Source: Achromobacter pulmonis
Lineage (GTDB): Bacteria; Pseudomonadota; Gammaproteobacteria; Burkholderiales; Burkholderiaceae_B
Reading direction: 5' to 3'
Length of the DNA stretch: 64,000 nucleotides
Assembly: GCF_902859765.1 (NCBI RefSeq)
Contig: NZ_CADIJV010000005.1
Location: forward strand, 124,001 to 188,000
The position numbers and the translations under genes are program-made. Shown here in pieces: positions 51,933-61,476 of the stretch; positions within the stretch are counted from its first letter, which is position 1, and each line of letters begins with the position of its first letter. A model generated the notes under the pieces. That model had not been told where the DNA came from, ran no database searches, and saw nothing but the letters and a program-made list of their open reading frames with translations.

Positions 51933-52589
51933 ATGACCGCGCCACCTGTCCAACCCTCGCTCGCCGCCGAATTGGCGGAGCTTGCCCGCACCCTGGGCAA
52001 CGCCCATCGCCTGATCTTGCTGGAACACATCGCGCAGGGTGAACGTCCGGTCGAACGGCTGGCTGAACTGGCCGGGTTGTCGGTGGCCAATGCGTCGCAG
52101 CACCTGCAACAGTTGCGCCGGGCCGGATTCGTGGCGACCCGGCGCGACGGCAAGCACGTGTATTACCGCCTGGGCACCGCGCCAATCGCCGGCCTGCTCA
52201 ACGCGCTGGGCGCGGTGGCGCAGCACAATCGCGGCGAAATGCGGCGCCTGGTGGCCGACAGCCAGGACCGGCGCGACGGCCTCGAGGCCATCTCGCGCGA
52301 CGAACTGTTGAGCCGGCTGGGCGAAGGCAGCATGACCCTGCTCGATGTCCGGCCCGCCGACGAGTTCGCGCAGGGGCACCTGCCCGGCGCCATCAATATT
52401 CCCGCGGACGAACTGCTCCAGCGGATCGGCGAACTGCCGGCCGACCATGAAATCGTGGCCTATTGCCGCGGGCCGTTCTGCGTGTTGTCTTCGGACGCCG
52501 TTACCGCGTTGCGCGCCCACGGCTTGCGCGCGCGGCGGTTGGACGCCGGATTTCCGGATTGGCGCGCCGAGGGCCTGCCGGAAGGGTGA
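51933..52589 (+). CDS. ArsR-rhodanese fusion regulator
   Basis: About 218 aa. ArsR winged helix (about 10-95): LARTLGNAHRLILLEHIAQGERPVERLAELAGLSVANASQHLQQLRRAGFVATRRDGKHVYYRL. Rhodanese domain (about 115-215): MTLLDVRPADEFAQGHLPGAINIPADEL and active-site loop VAYCRGPFCVLSSDAV with the catalytic cysteine. The fusion may sense sulfane sulfur or persulfide, as proposed for related repressors (inference). Start 51933 or 51915. Divergent from the ParB-like lipoprotein, convergent with an MFS gene. Confidence 0.88.
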   Translation: MTAPPVQPSLAAELAELARTLGNAHRLILLEHIAQGERPVERLAELAGLSVANASQHLQQLRRAGFVATRRDGKHVYYRLGTAPIAGLLNALGAVAQHNRGEMRRLVADSQDRRDGLEAISRDELLSRLGEGSMTLLDVRPADEFAQGHLPGAINIPADELLQRIGELPADHEIVAYCRGPFCVLSSDAVTALRAHGLRARRLDAGFPDWRAEGLPEG

Positions 52590-52654
52590 TCCCCAGACGG
52601 TAAGCCCCAGGCGGGTAAAGCCAAAACCGGGTGCGCCTGGACGCGCGCTTGCGA

Positions 52655-53836
52655 CTAACCGCGCTCGCGCGCCAGCAGCAAACACCCGGCCACCGCCATC
52701 CACGCCAGGCTCAATGGCAGCGGCGTGTCGAACGGCAGCCAGGACGTGGCCGCCAGACCCAGGCCCAGCAGACTGTAGTAGGCCAGTCCGAACAGGGCGC
52801 CGGCGCGGCCCAGGCAATCGCCATAACGGCGCAGCGCCGGGCCCAGCAGGTTGGGTATCGCCAGCCCGTAGCCGGCGAACACCGGCAGGGCCGTGGCGGC
52901 CCACAGCCAGCCTGGCTGCGGCTGCCAGGCCATCGCCAGCGCCTGGGCCGTGGCGCCGAGGGCGACGCAGCGCAGGCCATGGCGGACCCGTCGCGCGGCG
53001 TTCGCCGTGGCCGGCAGCCGGCGGTTGGCGGCCGCGCCCAGGCAGCCGGCCAGCGCCACGCCCAGGCCCACCCAGCCGAAACCCAATCCGGGCAAGCGCC
53101 CCGTCATGAACGGCCCGGCGGCATAAAAGGAAAACACCAGCAGGTTCAGGCCCGCCACCCGCAACACGGCCAGGCGCAACGCGGCGTCGCCCAGCATCCG
53201 GCGTGCCAGCGCGGCCAGCGCCACGGGCCCGGCCGGCGCCGGCCGGGTCTCGGCCCAGCGCCAGACGACCGCGCCCAGCAGCAGTGCCACGCCTGCCGCG
53301 ATCGCCGCCAGCACGCCGGGATAGCCTCGCCAGTCGGCCAGCAATTGGCCGGTCAGCGGTCCGACCGCGGGCGACCATGCCAGCACCGCGCCCAGCGTGA
53401 CGAAGTAATGGGTCAGCCGCTGGCCGTCCAGGCAATCGCGCAGCACGGTCTGCGTCACCACCGAACAGGCCGCCAGCCCCAGCGCCTGCACGAAGCGCCC
53501 GGCCAGCAACCACGGATAGCTCGGCGCCGCCAGCGCGCCCAGCGTGCCCGCCAAGCCGACGGCCAGCCCCGCCAGCATCGCCGGGCGGCGGCCGCGGGTG
53601 TCGGCCAGATGGCCCCACAGCAACACCCCGGCGGCAAAGCCGACGAAGAAGACGCCCATGACCGGCTGGGTGGCGGCGGGATCCAGGCGCCAGTGGCGCG
53701 CCAGGTCGGGCAGGGCCGGGGCGAGGATGGTTTCGGCGATCTGTGGCAGCGCCAGCAGCGCGATGACGAGCCACGGCGGCGGCAGGGCGCCCGTGGTGCA
53801 AGAGGATGAGGAGGAGAAGGAGGAAGGGGAAGCCAT
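52655..53836 (-). CDS. MFS transporter, Bcr/CflA-like
   Basis: About 393 aa, twelve helices. After helix 2: LWGHLADTRGRRPAMLAGLAVG (motif A). ETILAPALPDLARHWRLDPAATQPVMGVFFVGFA resembles the N terminus of Bcr/CflA drug exporters, and GAVLAWSPAVGPLTGQLLADW is motif C. A Ser-rich N-terminal stretch follows the ATG at 53836; an upstream ATG at 53884 is less likely. Divergent from an AraC-type regulator that probably controls it. Substrate unknown. Confidence 0.85.
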   Translation of the reverse strand: MASPSSFSSSSSCTTGALPPPWLVIALLALPQIAETILAPALPDLARHWRLDPAATQPVMGVFFVGFAAGVLLWGHLADTRGRRPAMLAGLAVGLAGTLGALAAPSYPWLLAGRFVQALGLAACSVVTQTVLRDCLDGQRLTHYFVTLGAVLAWSPAVGPLTGQLLADWRGYPGVLAAIAAGVALLLGAVVWRWAETRPAPAGPVALAALARRMLGDAALRLAVLRVAGLNLLVFSFYAAGPFMTGRLPGLGFGWVGLGVALAGCLGAAANRRLPATANAARRVRHGLRCVALGATAQALAMAWQPQPGWLWAATALPVFAGYGLAIPNLLGPALRRYGDCLGRAGALFGLAYYSLLGLGLAATSWLPFDTPLPLSLAWMAVAGCLLLARERG

Positions 53837-53926
53837 GATGCCGCCGTCACGCAAAAAGACGCTAGCGTAGGCGCGCCACGGCATGCAGAATCACGATATT
53901 CAGCCATAAAACATCGCCAACCAGAC

Positions 53927-54715
53927 ATGCCCGTCTACCCACCCGCCGCCGTCGAGGATCCGGATCTCGTGGCCTGCCCTGTCGTGGGCATGGCGATCGA
54001 CACGCGCGCGCACGCCTCGGATTGGCATACCCACCGGCGCGCGCAATTGCTGTATCAGGCCGAGGGAGGCGTGACCCTCTATCTGGACGACCGGGTGGGA
54101 CAGCTGGCGCCGCTGCAGGCGGCCTGGCTGCCGGCCGGCTGCCGGCATCGCACGGTGATGCAAGGCTCGTTCGCCTATCGCAGCCTGTATTTCGATGTCG
54201 GCGTCTATCCCGGCCTGCCGCGGGAGCCCGGAATCCTCGACGTCAATCCGCTCCTGCGCGAGATGATCCTGCGCGTGACGCAATGGCCCTCGAACCAAGC
54301 CCTGGACGCGCCGCGCCAGCGCCTGGTGCGCACGTTGCTGGATGAACTGAGGGCGGCGCCGGCGACGCCGTTGCATTTGCCGATGCCGCGCGACCGGCGG
54401 CTGCTGCCCATCGCGCGCGAATTGCTGGCGAATCCGGCCTGCCCGCTGTCGATCGACGATTGGGGAGGGCGGGTCGGCGCCAGCGAGCGGACGCTGGCGC
54501 GGCTGTTCCTGGCGGAAACCGGCCTGTCCTTCACCCGCTGGCGCACCCAATGCCGGCTGCTGATGGCGCGGGCGCGGCTGGCCGAGGGCGCGTCGGTGAC
54601 GGCGGTGGCGCATGCCATGGGCTATGCCAGCGACAGCGCCTTCATCGCCATGTACCGGCGCGCCTACGGTGAACCGCCGGGGCGCCGGCAGCGCCGGCGC
54701 GAGCCTTCGTCTTAG
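53927..54715 (+). CDS. AraC-family regulator with cupin sensor
   Basis: 262 aa. N-terminal cupin (about 20-100): DWHTHRRAQLLYQAEGGVTLYLDDRVGQLAPLQAAWLPAGCRHRTVMQG, with histidines placed as for a small-molecule pocket. C-terminal AraC helix-turn-helix (about 160-255): LSIDDWGGRVGASERTLARLFLAETGLSFTRWRTQCRL and SVTAVAHAMGYASDSAFIAMYRRAYGEPPGRRQ. Divergent from the MFS gene by 90 bp, the usual arrangement of a local efflux regulator. Its TAG stop interlocks with the stop of the convergent porin gene (4-bp overlap). Confidence 0.88.
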   Translation: MPVYPPAAVEDPDLVACPVVGMAIDTRAHASDWHTHRRAQLLYQAEGGVTLYLDDRVGQLAPLQAAWLPAGCRHRTVMQGSFAYRSLYFDVGVYPGLPREPGILDVNPLLREMILRVTQWPSNQALDAPRQRLVRTLLDELRAAPATPLHLPMPRDRRLLPIARELLANPACPLSIDDWGGRVGASERTLARLFLAETGLSFTRWRTQCRLLMARARLAEGASVTAVAHAMGYASDSAFIAMYRRAYGEPPGRRQRRREPSS

Positions 54716-55818
54716 AACACGTGGCGGATGCCGACACCGGCCGCGGTGCTCTTGAGGCCGTCGATGAACGCGTAGTCCTTGCCGTATGAGCCATAGGCGT
54801 ACAGGTTGGTGCGCTTGGACAGGTCGTAGGTATAGCCCACGCTCCAGACGTTCATGTTGGCATCGCCGCCGGTCAGGCGGTCGTTAGACGGCGAAACGTG
54901 CTGCCACGACGCGAACAGGCTGCTGGCGCCGCTGAGCGGCAGCGTCGCGCCCAGCATGTAGGCGTTGGCCTTGAAGCCGTCGACGTAGCGGTTGGTGCCG
55001 AATTCATCGCTGAACGGCGTGCCGGCCGGCAGGTCCTGGCCGACGAACCAGCCATCGGTGGTGCGGCCATAGGCGGCGGCCAGCTTCACCACTTCCAGGT
55101 CGTACGAAGCGCCCACGGCATACTGGCGCGGCGTGGCATCGTGGTCGATCGACGCGCGGTTCGAACCATTGAGCTGGTCGTAGGTCAGCGTGACATTCAC
55201 CGGGCCTTCGACATAGCGCAGGCCGGCGGTGATGCCGCGCGAGTTGTCGGCGGTGCGGAAACGGGTTTCGTCGCTATTGGTATCGTCGACGTTGAAGGAA
55301 TAGCCCGCGGCGAACTGGAAGCCGCTCATCGAGGGGCTGCGGTACATCACCATGTTGTCCCAGCGCATGGTGTTGGCCGCGCTGAAACCCAGGCCCATGT
55401 TCGATTGGGTGTAGCTGGTATAGAAGGGGTCAATGTCGGCCAGGTAGTTCGAGCCCACCGTGGCCTGGCGGCCGAACTCGATCGTGCCCCAGGCGTCGTT
55501 GGCCAGCCCGATGGTGGCCTGGCGACCGAACAGGCGGCCGCTCTGGCCGCGGGTGCCATTGCCCGAATCGAAGCCGCTTTCCAGCTTGAACTCGGCGCGC
55601 AGGCCATCGCCCAGGTCTTCGGATCCGCGCAGGCCCCAGCGGGAGCCGGCCTGGATGCCGTTGATCATGCCGAGCTTGCTGCCGTCATAACCATTGCCCT
55701 TGATCTTGTTGTAGCCAATGCCGGTGTCGATGACACCATAGAGAGTGACTGACGGTTCTGCCTGAGCGACGCCTGCAAAAGTGGTCAACATTGCGGCTGC
55801 GAGCAGCGTCTTCTTCAT
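54712..55818 (-). CDS. General porin (betaproteobacterial type)
   Basis: About 368 aa outer-membrane trimeric porin. Signal peptide MKKTLLAAAMLTTFAGVAQA, then EPSVTLYGVIDTGIGYNK, the usual first strand. Porin marks: GSRWGLRGSEDLGDGLRAEFKLESGFDSGNG and RLFGRQATIGLANDAWGTIEFGRQ. It ends KSTAAGVGIRHVF with the C-terminal phenylalanine needed for BAM recognition. SD AGGAG. No terminator seen; it runs into the convergent AraC gene. Closely related to the next porin. Confidence 0.93.
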   Translation of the reverse strand: MKKTLLAAAMLTTFAGVAQAEPSVTLYGVIDTGIGYNKIKGNGYDGSKLGMINGIQAGSRWGLRGSEDLGDGLRAEFKLESGFDSGNGTRGQSGRLFGRQATIGLANDAWGTIEFGRQATVGSNYLADIDPFYTSYTQSNMGLGFSAANTMRWDNMVMYRSPSMSGFQFAAGYSFNVDDTNSDETRFRTADNSRGITAGLRYVEGPVNVTLTYDQLNGSNRASIDHDATPRQYAVGASYDLEVVKLAAAYGRTTDGWFVGQDLPAGTPFSDEFGTNRYVDGFKANAYMLGATLPLSGASSLFASWQHVSPSNDRLTGGDANMNVWSVGYTYDLSKRTNLYAYGSYGKDYAFIDGLKSTAAGVGIRHVF

Positions 55819-56029
55819 CCGTGGAACTCCTGTTGTGAAGAGAAAAAACAAAGGGAACAGCACGTCAGGCAAGATGCCGATTGCTGTCCCCAAATTTGAT
55901 TGTAGGTCAAAAATCCTTATTTTCTGGCAAAACGCATGAAATTCTCGCTACTTTGATCGGCTGGGCGAGGAGCCGAATCACAAGCACCTCGCGATCCGAA
56001 AGCCCAGGCCGCACCCGGGAAGGATCGCG

Positions 56030-56073
56030 AAAAAAAACGCCGTCACGGACAGAGGCGTCCGTGACGGCGTTTT
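56030..56073 (-). terminator. Strong intrinsic terminator of the upstream porin gene
   Basis: 15-bp perfect stem AACGCCGTCACGGAC/GTCCGTGACGGCGTT (56036-56050 with 56057-56071), 6-nt loop, followed on the minus strand by eight T (56037-56030). 40 bp after the stop codon of the porin at 56113-57291. It also insulates the second porin gene. Confidence 0.92.
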
Positions 56074-56112
56074 GGCGGCGTGGTGCCGGCGGTGCCGGCG
56101 CCGCAAGCGGGT

Positions 56113-57291
56113 TTAGAAGCGGTGGTGGATACCGACGCCGCCAGCAGTGCTATTGAGGCCGTCGACCAGCAGGTAGTTCTTGCCGTACGAGCCATAGGCA
56201 TACAGGCTGGTGCGCTTGGACAGGTCGTAGGTATAGCCCACGCTCCAGACGTTCATCTTGGGATCGTCACTGTCGGTGGAGGCAAGATGTTGCCACGAAC
56301 CAAACAGGCTACCTGCGCCACCCAGCGGCAGCGTGGCGCCGAGCATGTAGGAGTTGGCCTTGAAGCCGTCGCTGTAGAGGTAGGCTCCGGAGTTTTCGTT
56401 GAGCGAGCCCACCGGCAGATCCTGCATGACGAACAAGCCGTTGGTCGTGCGTGCGTAGGCGGCAGCCAGCTTCACGACTTCCAGATCGTACGAGATGCCC
56501 AGCGCGTATTGGCGCGGCGTGATGTCGTGGTTGAATTCGGTGGGGGTGCCGTTGATGGTGCGTTCGCGGCCGTTTGCGGCGATGTCGCGAGCCTGGTTCG
56601 AGCTGTTCAGTTGGTCATAGGTCATCGACACATTCAACGGGCCGTTGACATAGCGCAGGCCCGCCGTGATGCCACGCGCATTGTCGGCGGTGCGGAAGCC
56701 GCTCTGGTTCGCGTCCGTGCTGTCGGCGTTGAAGGAATAGCCCACCGCGAACTGGAAGCCGTCGGTCCAGGGGCTGCGGTACATGATCATGTTGTCCCAA
56801 CGCATGGTGTTGGCTGCGCTGAAGGTCGTACCGATGTTGGCCTGGGTGAAGCTGGTGTAGAAGGGATCGATTTCTGCCAGGAAGTTGCCGCTGAGGGTGG
56901 TCTGGCGGCCGAATTCCAGGGAGCCCCAGCTATCGTTGGCCAGGCCGACGGTGGCCTGGCGGTTGAACAGGCGGCTCTGCTGCGACTGGCCGTTGCCCGA
57001 GTCGAAGCCGCTTTCGACCGTGAACATGGCGCGCAGGCCGTCGCCCAGATCCTCGGAGCCCTTCAGGCCCCAGCGCGAACCGCCCTGGATGCCATTGATC
57101 ATGCCGACCCTGCTACCGCTCAAGTCGACGTCACGGCTCACGCCGGTATCGTCCATCATGGACGTGTGGCCGGAGATTTTGTTGTAGCCGATGCCGGTGT
57201 CAACGACGCCGTACAGCGTGACCGACGTCTCGGCTTGGGCGGCGCCGGCGAACGAGGCCAGGATGGCGGCGACAAGCAGGTTTTTTTTCAT
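56113..57291 (-). CDS. General porin (betaproteobacterial type), second copy
   Basis: About 392 aa, paralogue of the porin at 54712-55818. Signal peptide MKKNLLVAAILASFAGAAQA, first strand ETSVTLYGVVDTGIGYNK, GSRWGLKGSEDLGDGLRAMFTVESGFDSGNG, RLFNRQATVGLANDSWGSLEFGRQ, and C-terminal phenylalanine (GVGIHHRF). Compared with its neighbour it has a longer loop near residue 35 (SGHTSMMDDTGVSRDVDLSG) and differs in the loop around residue 220 (ARDIAANGRERTINGTPTEFN), which may change pore selectivity. SD AGGAG. Confidence 0.93.
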   Translation of the reverse strand: MKKNLLVAAILASFAGAAQAETSVTLYGVVDTGIGYNKISGHTSMMDDTGVSRDVDLSGSRVGMINGIQGGSRWGLKGSEDLGDGLRAMFTVESGFDSGNGQSQQSRLFNRQATVGLANDSWGSLEFGRQTTLSGNFLAEIDPFYTSFTQANIGTTFSAANTMRWDNMIMYRSPWTDGFQFAVGYSFNADSTDANQSGFRTADNARGITAGLRYVNGPLNVSMTYDQLNSSNQARDIAANGRERTINGTPTEFNHDITPRQYALGISYDLEVVKLAAAYARTTNGLFVMQDLPVGSLNENSGAYLYSDGFKANSYMLGATLPLGGAGSLFGSWQHLASTDSDDPKMNVWSVGYTYDLSKRTSLYAYGSYGKNYLLVDGLNSTAGGVGIHHRF

Positions 57292-57555
57292 CGCGGGAAC
57301 TCCTAGAGTTTTTAGGGAAGCCGAAGAACATGCCGCCGGGCGTGGTGCGCGGGGTGGTTTCGATGGCCTGTGTGGATTGCACTGGGCCATTCTCCGGTAG
57401 CTTCGGCCGACGCTCTGTGATCCGCAGGCGTTCTAGGACGTATCTGAGACGAGTTCGCCACAGGCGACGAACAGCCGCACGCCTAGCGACCTTTGGGCCG
57501 CGATAGGTGGGTATGCAGAGGGGAGGGCGGCGAGAGGGCTCGCCGCAGGCGGACA

Positions 57556-57576
57556 CTCGCGGCCGCTGGCCGCGAG
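57556..57576 (-). terminator. Hairpin after the SURF1 gene
   Basis: CTCGCGGCC-GCT-GGCCGCGAG, a perfect 9-bp stem 8 bp after the SURF1 stop, without a T-run. It probably marks the 3' end of the cyo operon. The rest of the 293-bp gap to the porin gene shows nothing I can name. Confidence 0.4.
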
Positions 57577-57584
57577 GGCAGGGA

Positions 57585-58379
57585 TCAGCGGCGCGCGCGC
57601 AGCCGCCGTTCTTCGCGCACCACGATGCCGGCGCCGACGATGATCATCGCGGCCAGGGCATACCAGGTGATGGCATAGACCAGGTGATTGTTGGGAAAGG
57701 TCAGCGTCGTCAGGCCGCCGACCGGGGCCTGCGCCGGATCGCGGACGGCGCCGGGGGCGGCGTCGGCGTCAATGAAGTACGGCGCCACCGCGCCCAGCCC
57801 GCGCGCCTGGGCGATGGCCGGCAGGTCGCGCGAATACCAGAGGTTGGCGGCCGGATCGTTGTTGCGCAGGAAGCCGTTGCCCGGCTCGCCCATGCGCAGC
57901 AGGCCCTCGACCTTGACCGGCGCGGCCTCGGCCCCGGGCGGGGCGCCGGCGGCCTGGCGCTTGCGCCATTCGGGCAGCACGAAGCCGCGGTTGACCAGCA
58001 CCGTGCCGCCGCCGTCCGCCCGTTGCAGCGGCGTCATGACCCAGTAGCCGCTGCCCAGTTCGGTGGCGGCCTGCACCAGCGTCTGCTTGTCGTATAGGTA
58101 AGTGCCGCTGGCCGATACGCGGCGGTATTCGGCATTGTCGGACGTCAGCGCCGGCCAGTCGGCGCGGGCCGGCGCGGGCACGGCGGGCGCATGGGCGCGC
58201 TGGTCCACCTGCGCGATCAGGTTCTGCTTCCAGGCCAGGCGGTGCACCTGCCAGGTACCGAGGGCGCACAGGCCCGCGAACAGCGCGGCTGCCACCACGC
58301 CCAGGATGACCAGGGTGGTTGCGCTGCGAGGGTTGCGGGGGGTGTCGCCGGAATGCGTAGAGTCTTTTGTTGCCGCCAT
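57585..58379 (-). CDS. SURF1-family oxidase assembly protein
   Basis: About 264 aa. One membrane helix near the N terminus (TTLVILGVVAAALFAGLCALGTWQVHRLAWKQNLI) and one at the C terminus (HLVYAITWYALAAMIIVGAGIVV), with a periplasmic domain between (GTYLYDKQTLVQ, VLVNRGFVLPEWRKR, LWYSRDLPAIAQ). SURF1 helps insert haem a/o into haem-copper oxidases. Last gene of the cyo operon, 4 bp after cyoD; a GTG at 58382 is an alternative start. Here it serves a quinol oxidase rather than a cytochrome c oxidase. Confidence 0.9.
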   Translation of the reverse strand: MAATKDSTHSGDTPRNPRSATTLVILGVVAAALFAGLCALGTWQVHRLAWKQNLIAQVDQRAHAPAVPAPARADWPALTSDNAEYRRVSASGTYLYDKQTLVQAATELGSGYWVMTPLQRADGGGTVLVNRGFVLPEWRKRQAAGAPPGAEAAPVKVEGLLRMGEPGNGFLRNNDPAANLWYSRDLPAIAQARGLGAVAPYFIDADAAPGAVRDPAQAPVGGLTTLTFPNNHLVYAITWYALAAMIIVGAGIVVREERRLRARR

Positions 58380-58383
58380 CACG

Positions 58384-58782
58384 TCAGGGCATATTCCGCA
58401 TGTCGTGGATCGACATGGGCATCATGTTGGAGTTCAAGTGGTACATGATCCAGATGGATCCGCTGAGCGTGATCACGACCAGCACCAGCGTGAATATTAA
58501 CGCCAACATGTTCCAGCCGTTTTCGGACCTGGCATCCATGTGCAGGAAATAGACGATGTGCACCACGATCTGGACCGCCGCGAACGCCAGGATGATCAGC
58601 GCCGTGGTGCGCGAGCTCTCGAATACCCGGTCCATCACCAGCCAGAACGGGATGGCGGTCAGGATGGCCGCCAGGATGAAGCCGGTGACGTAGCTTTTCA
58701 GGGTGCCATGGGCGGCGCCGTCGTCATCGTCGTGATGGCCGTGATCGTGGCCGTGGCCGGCAGCATCGGCATGGGCGTTCAT
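58384..58782 (-). CDS. cyoD: Cytochrome bo3 quinol oxidase subunit IV
   Basis: About 132 aa with three membrane helices. Starts with a His/Asp-rich stretch (HGHDHGHHDDDD), then GTLKSYVTGFILAAILTAIPFWLVM, TTALIILAFAAVQIVVHIVYFLHMD and MLALIFTLVLVVITLSGSIWIMYHLN. Overlaps the cyoC stop by ATGA. Non-catalytic subunit that aids assembly of the copper site. Confidence 0.92.
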   Translation of the reverse strand: MNAHADAAGHGHDHGHHDDDDGAAHGTLKSYVTGFILAAILTAIPFWLVMDRVFESSRTTALIILAFAAVQIVVHIVYFLHMDARSENGWNMLALIFTLVLVVITLSGSIWIMYHLNSNMMPMSIHDMRNMP

Positions 58783-59420
58783 GGCAGCACTCCCATCAGG
58801 TAGACAAAGGTGAACACGCCGACCCAGATCAGGTCCAGGAAGTGCCAGAACATCGACAGGCACATCAGCCGGCGGCGGTTTTCGGGAATCAGGCCGTGCA
58901 CGCGCACCTGCACCATCATCGTCACCAGCCAGACGATGCCGAACGTGACGTGCAGCCCGTGCGTGCCCACCAGGGTGAAGAACGACGACAGGAAGGCGCT
59001 GCGCTGCGGTCCGGCGCCGATGTGGATCAGATGCGCGAACTCATACAGTTCCAGCGACAGGAAGCCCAGCCCGAGCAGGCCGGTGACCGCCAGCCAGGCC
59101 TGCGTGGCGCCGACCCGGTTGCGCCGCATTTCCAGCATGGCGAAACCGTAGGTGATGGAGGACAGCAGCAGCAGCGAGGTGTTGACCGCCACCAGCGGCA
59201 GATCGAACAGATCGGCGCCGGACGGCCCGGCCGCATAGCTGCGCCCCAGCACGCCATAGGTGGCGAACAGGCAGGCGAAGATGAGGCAGTCGCTCATCAG
59301 GTAGACCCAGAAGCCCAGCAGCGTGCCGTTTTTCGGGTGGTGTTCGCCAGCCACGTGGAACACGGGCTCGGCGGGCGGCGCGCTGCCGCCGGGCAGGGTG
59401 GGAGCCAGGGTATCAGACAT
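58779..59420 (-). CDS. cyoC: Cytochrome bo3 quinol oxidase subunit III
   Basis: 213 aa, five helices: [98 protein letters not shown]-type ending (here [13 protein letters not shown]). Close to E. coli CyoC. Start overlaps the cyoB stop by 8 bp. Confidence 0.94.
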   Translation of the reverse strand: MSDTLAPTLPGGSAPPAEPVFHVAGEHHPKNGTLLGFWVYLMSDCLIFACLFATYGVLGRSYAAGPSGADLFDLPLVAVNTSLLLLSSITYGFAMLEMRRNRVGATQAWLAVTGLLGLGFLSLELYEFAHLIHIGAGPQRSAFLSSFFTLVGTHGLHVTFGIVWLVTMMVQVRVHGLIPENRRRLMCLSMFWHFLDLIWVGVFTFVYLMGVLP

Positions 59421-61416
59421 GTTTCGCCAACAGTTGGGTGCGGGCGGCCTCCGTGCGCACGACCTCGTCGGCCGGCACGTAGTACTCGCGCTGGTAGTTG
59501 AAGGTATGGACGATGGCCACGATGATCAGCGCGGCGAACGACAGCACCGCCAGCGGCCACATATGCCAGATCAGCGCGAAGCCCATGACCACGCTGATCC
59601 CCGCCAGCACGATGCCGGCCCAGGTGTTCTTGGGCATGTGGATGGGGATGAAGCCGCTCTGCGGACGCTGGTAGCCGTGCTGTTTCATCTGCCACCAGGC
59701 GTCCTGGTCATGCACCCGCGGCGTGAAGGCGAAGTTGTAGCTGGGCGGCGGCGAGGAGGTCGACCATTCCAGCGTGCGGCCGTCCCATGGATCGCCGCTG
59801 TCGTCGCGCAGCGCTTCCCGGCGGCGGTAGCTGACCACCAGCTGGATCAGGAAGCAGGCGATGCCGATGGCGATCAGGAAGGCGCCGAACGCGGCCACCT
59901 GGAACCAGATCTGCAGCGACATGTCTTCGAAGTGGTTCAGGCGCCGCGTCACGCCCATCAGCCCCAGCACGTACAGCGGCATGAAGGCGAAATAGAAGCC
60001 CACCAGCCAGAACCAGAACGAGCATTTGCCCCAGAACGGGTCGAGCTTGTAGCCGAATGCCTTGGGGAACCAGTAGGTGATGCCGGCCATCAGGCCGAAC
60101 AGCACGCCGCCGATGATGACGTTGTGGAAGTGGGCGATCAGGAACAGGCTGTTGTGCAGCGCGAAGTCGGCCGGTGGCACCGCCAGCAGTACGCCGGTCA
60201 TGCCGCCGATCACGAAGGTGACCATGAAGCCCATGGTCCACAGCATCGGCACCTCGAAGCGGATGCGGCCGCGGTACATGGTGAACAGCCAGTTGAAGAT
60301 CTTGGCCCCGGTCGGGATCGAGATGATCATGGTGGTGATGCCGAAGAACGAGTTCACGCTGGCCCCGGAACCCATGGTGAAGAAGTGGTGCAGCCACACC
60401 AGGTACGACAGCACCGTGATCACCACCGTGGCGTAGACCATCGACGCATAGCCGAACAGGCGCTTGCGGCAGAAGGTGGCGACCACCTCCGAGAAGATGC
60501 CGAAGGCCGGCAGGATCAGGATGTAGACCTCGGGGTGGCCCCAGATCCAGATCAGGTTCACGTACATCATGGCGTTGCCGCCGAAGTCGGCCGTGAAGAA
60601 GTTGGTGCCGACATAGCGGTCCATCGACAGCAGCGCCAGCACCGCCGTCAACACCGGGAACGCCGCCACGATCAGCACGTTGGTGCACAGCGCGGTCCAG
60701 GTGAAGATCGGCATGCGCATCAGCGACATGCCGGGCGCGCGCATCTTGACGATGGTGACCAGCAGGTTCACGCCCGACAATAGCGTGCCGACCCCGGCTA
60801 TCTGCAGGGCCCATATGTAGTAATCGACCCCCACGTCCGGACTCTGCGCGATGCCCGACAGCGGTGGATACGCCAGCCAGCCGGTGCGCGCGAATTCGCC
60901 GACGAACAGCGACATCATCACCAGCACCACGCCGCCGGTGGTCATCCAGAAGCTGAAATTGTTCAGGAACGGAAAGGCCACGTCGCGCGCGCCGATCTGC
61001 AGCGGCACCACGTAATTCATCAACCCCGTGACCAGCGGCATCGCCACGAAGAAGATCATGATGACGCCGTGCGCCGTGAAGATCTGGTCGTAATGGTGCG
61101 GCGGCAGGTAGCCGGTGGAATCGCCGAAGGCCACGGCCTGCTGCAGCCGCATCATGATGGCGTCGGCGAAGCCGCGCAGCAGCATCACCAGCCCCAGGAC
61201 CATGTACATGATGCCGATCTTCTTGTGGTCGATGCTGGTGAACCACTCATGCCACAGGTAGCCCCACTTGCGGTAGTAGGTAATGGCGCCCAGCACCACG
61301 ATGCCGCCGATGGCCACCATCACGAAGGTGGCCAGCAGGATCGGCTCGTGGAAGGGGATGGCGTCCCAGGTCAGGCGACCGAAGATCAGCTTGGTGAGGT
61401 CGGGTTGATCAGTCAT
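59413..61416 (-). CDS. cyoB: Cytochrome bo3 quinol oxidase subunit I
   Basis: About 667 aa haem-copper oxidase catalytic subunit. Quinol-site residues as in E. coli Cyo[14 protein letters not shown] (Arg and Asp) and [13 protein letters not shown] (His and Gln). The binuclear centre is in [17 protein letters not shown] with the His-Tyr pair, and later HHFFTMG and HFHNVIIGG. Pumps protons and reduces O2 with ubiquinol. ATG 61416 gives the normal family length. Confidence 0.96.
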   Translation of the reverse strand: MTDQPDLTKLIFGRLTWDAIPFHEPILLATFVMVAIGGIVVLGAITYYRKWGYLWHEWFTSIDHKKIGIMYMVLGLVMLLRGFADAIMMRLQQAVAFGDSTGYLPPHHYDQIFTAHGVIMIFFVAMPLVTGLMNYVVPLQIGARDVAFPFLNNFSFWMTTGGVVLVMMSLFVGEFARTGWLAYPPLSGIAQSPDVGVDYYIWALQIAGVGTLLSGVNLLVTIVKMRAPGMSLMRMPIFTWTALCTNVLIVAAFPVLTAVLALLSMDRYVGTNFFTADFGGNAMMYVNLIWIWGHPEVYILILPAFGIFSEVVATFCRKRLFGYASMVYATVVITVLSYLVWLHHFFTMGSGASVNSFFGITTMIISIPTGAKIFNWLFTMYRGRIRFEVPMLWTMGFMVTFVIGGMTGVLLAVPPADFALHNSLFLIAHFHNVIIGGVLFGLMAGITYWFPKAFGYKLDPFWGKCSFWFWLVGFYFAFMPLYVLGLMGVTRRLNHFEDMSLQIWFQVAAFGAFLIAIGIACFLIQLVVSYRRREALRDDSGDPWDGRTLEWSTSSPPPSYNFAFTPRVHDQDAWWQMKQHGYQRPQSGFIPIHMPKNTWAGIVLAGISVVMGFALIWHMWPLAVLSFAALIIVAIVHTFNYQREYYVPADEVVRTEAARTQLLAKHV

Positions 61417-61476
61417 CTCGGTTTCCAGGGTGAAGACCTTGGTTTCACGCAATGCGCCGCTGCTCCGGCGCAACCC

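Noticed and set aside
52590-52654. CCAGGCG/CGCCTGG inverted repeat between the ArsR-rhodanese and MFS genes.
   Set aside because: Seven-base arms with a long loop and no T-run; too weak to call a terminator.
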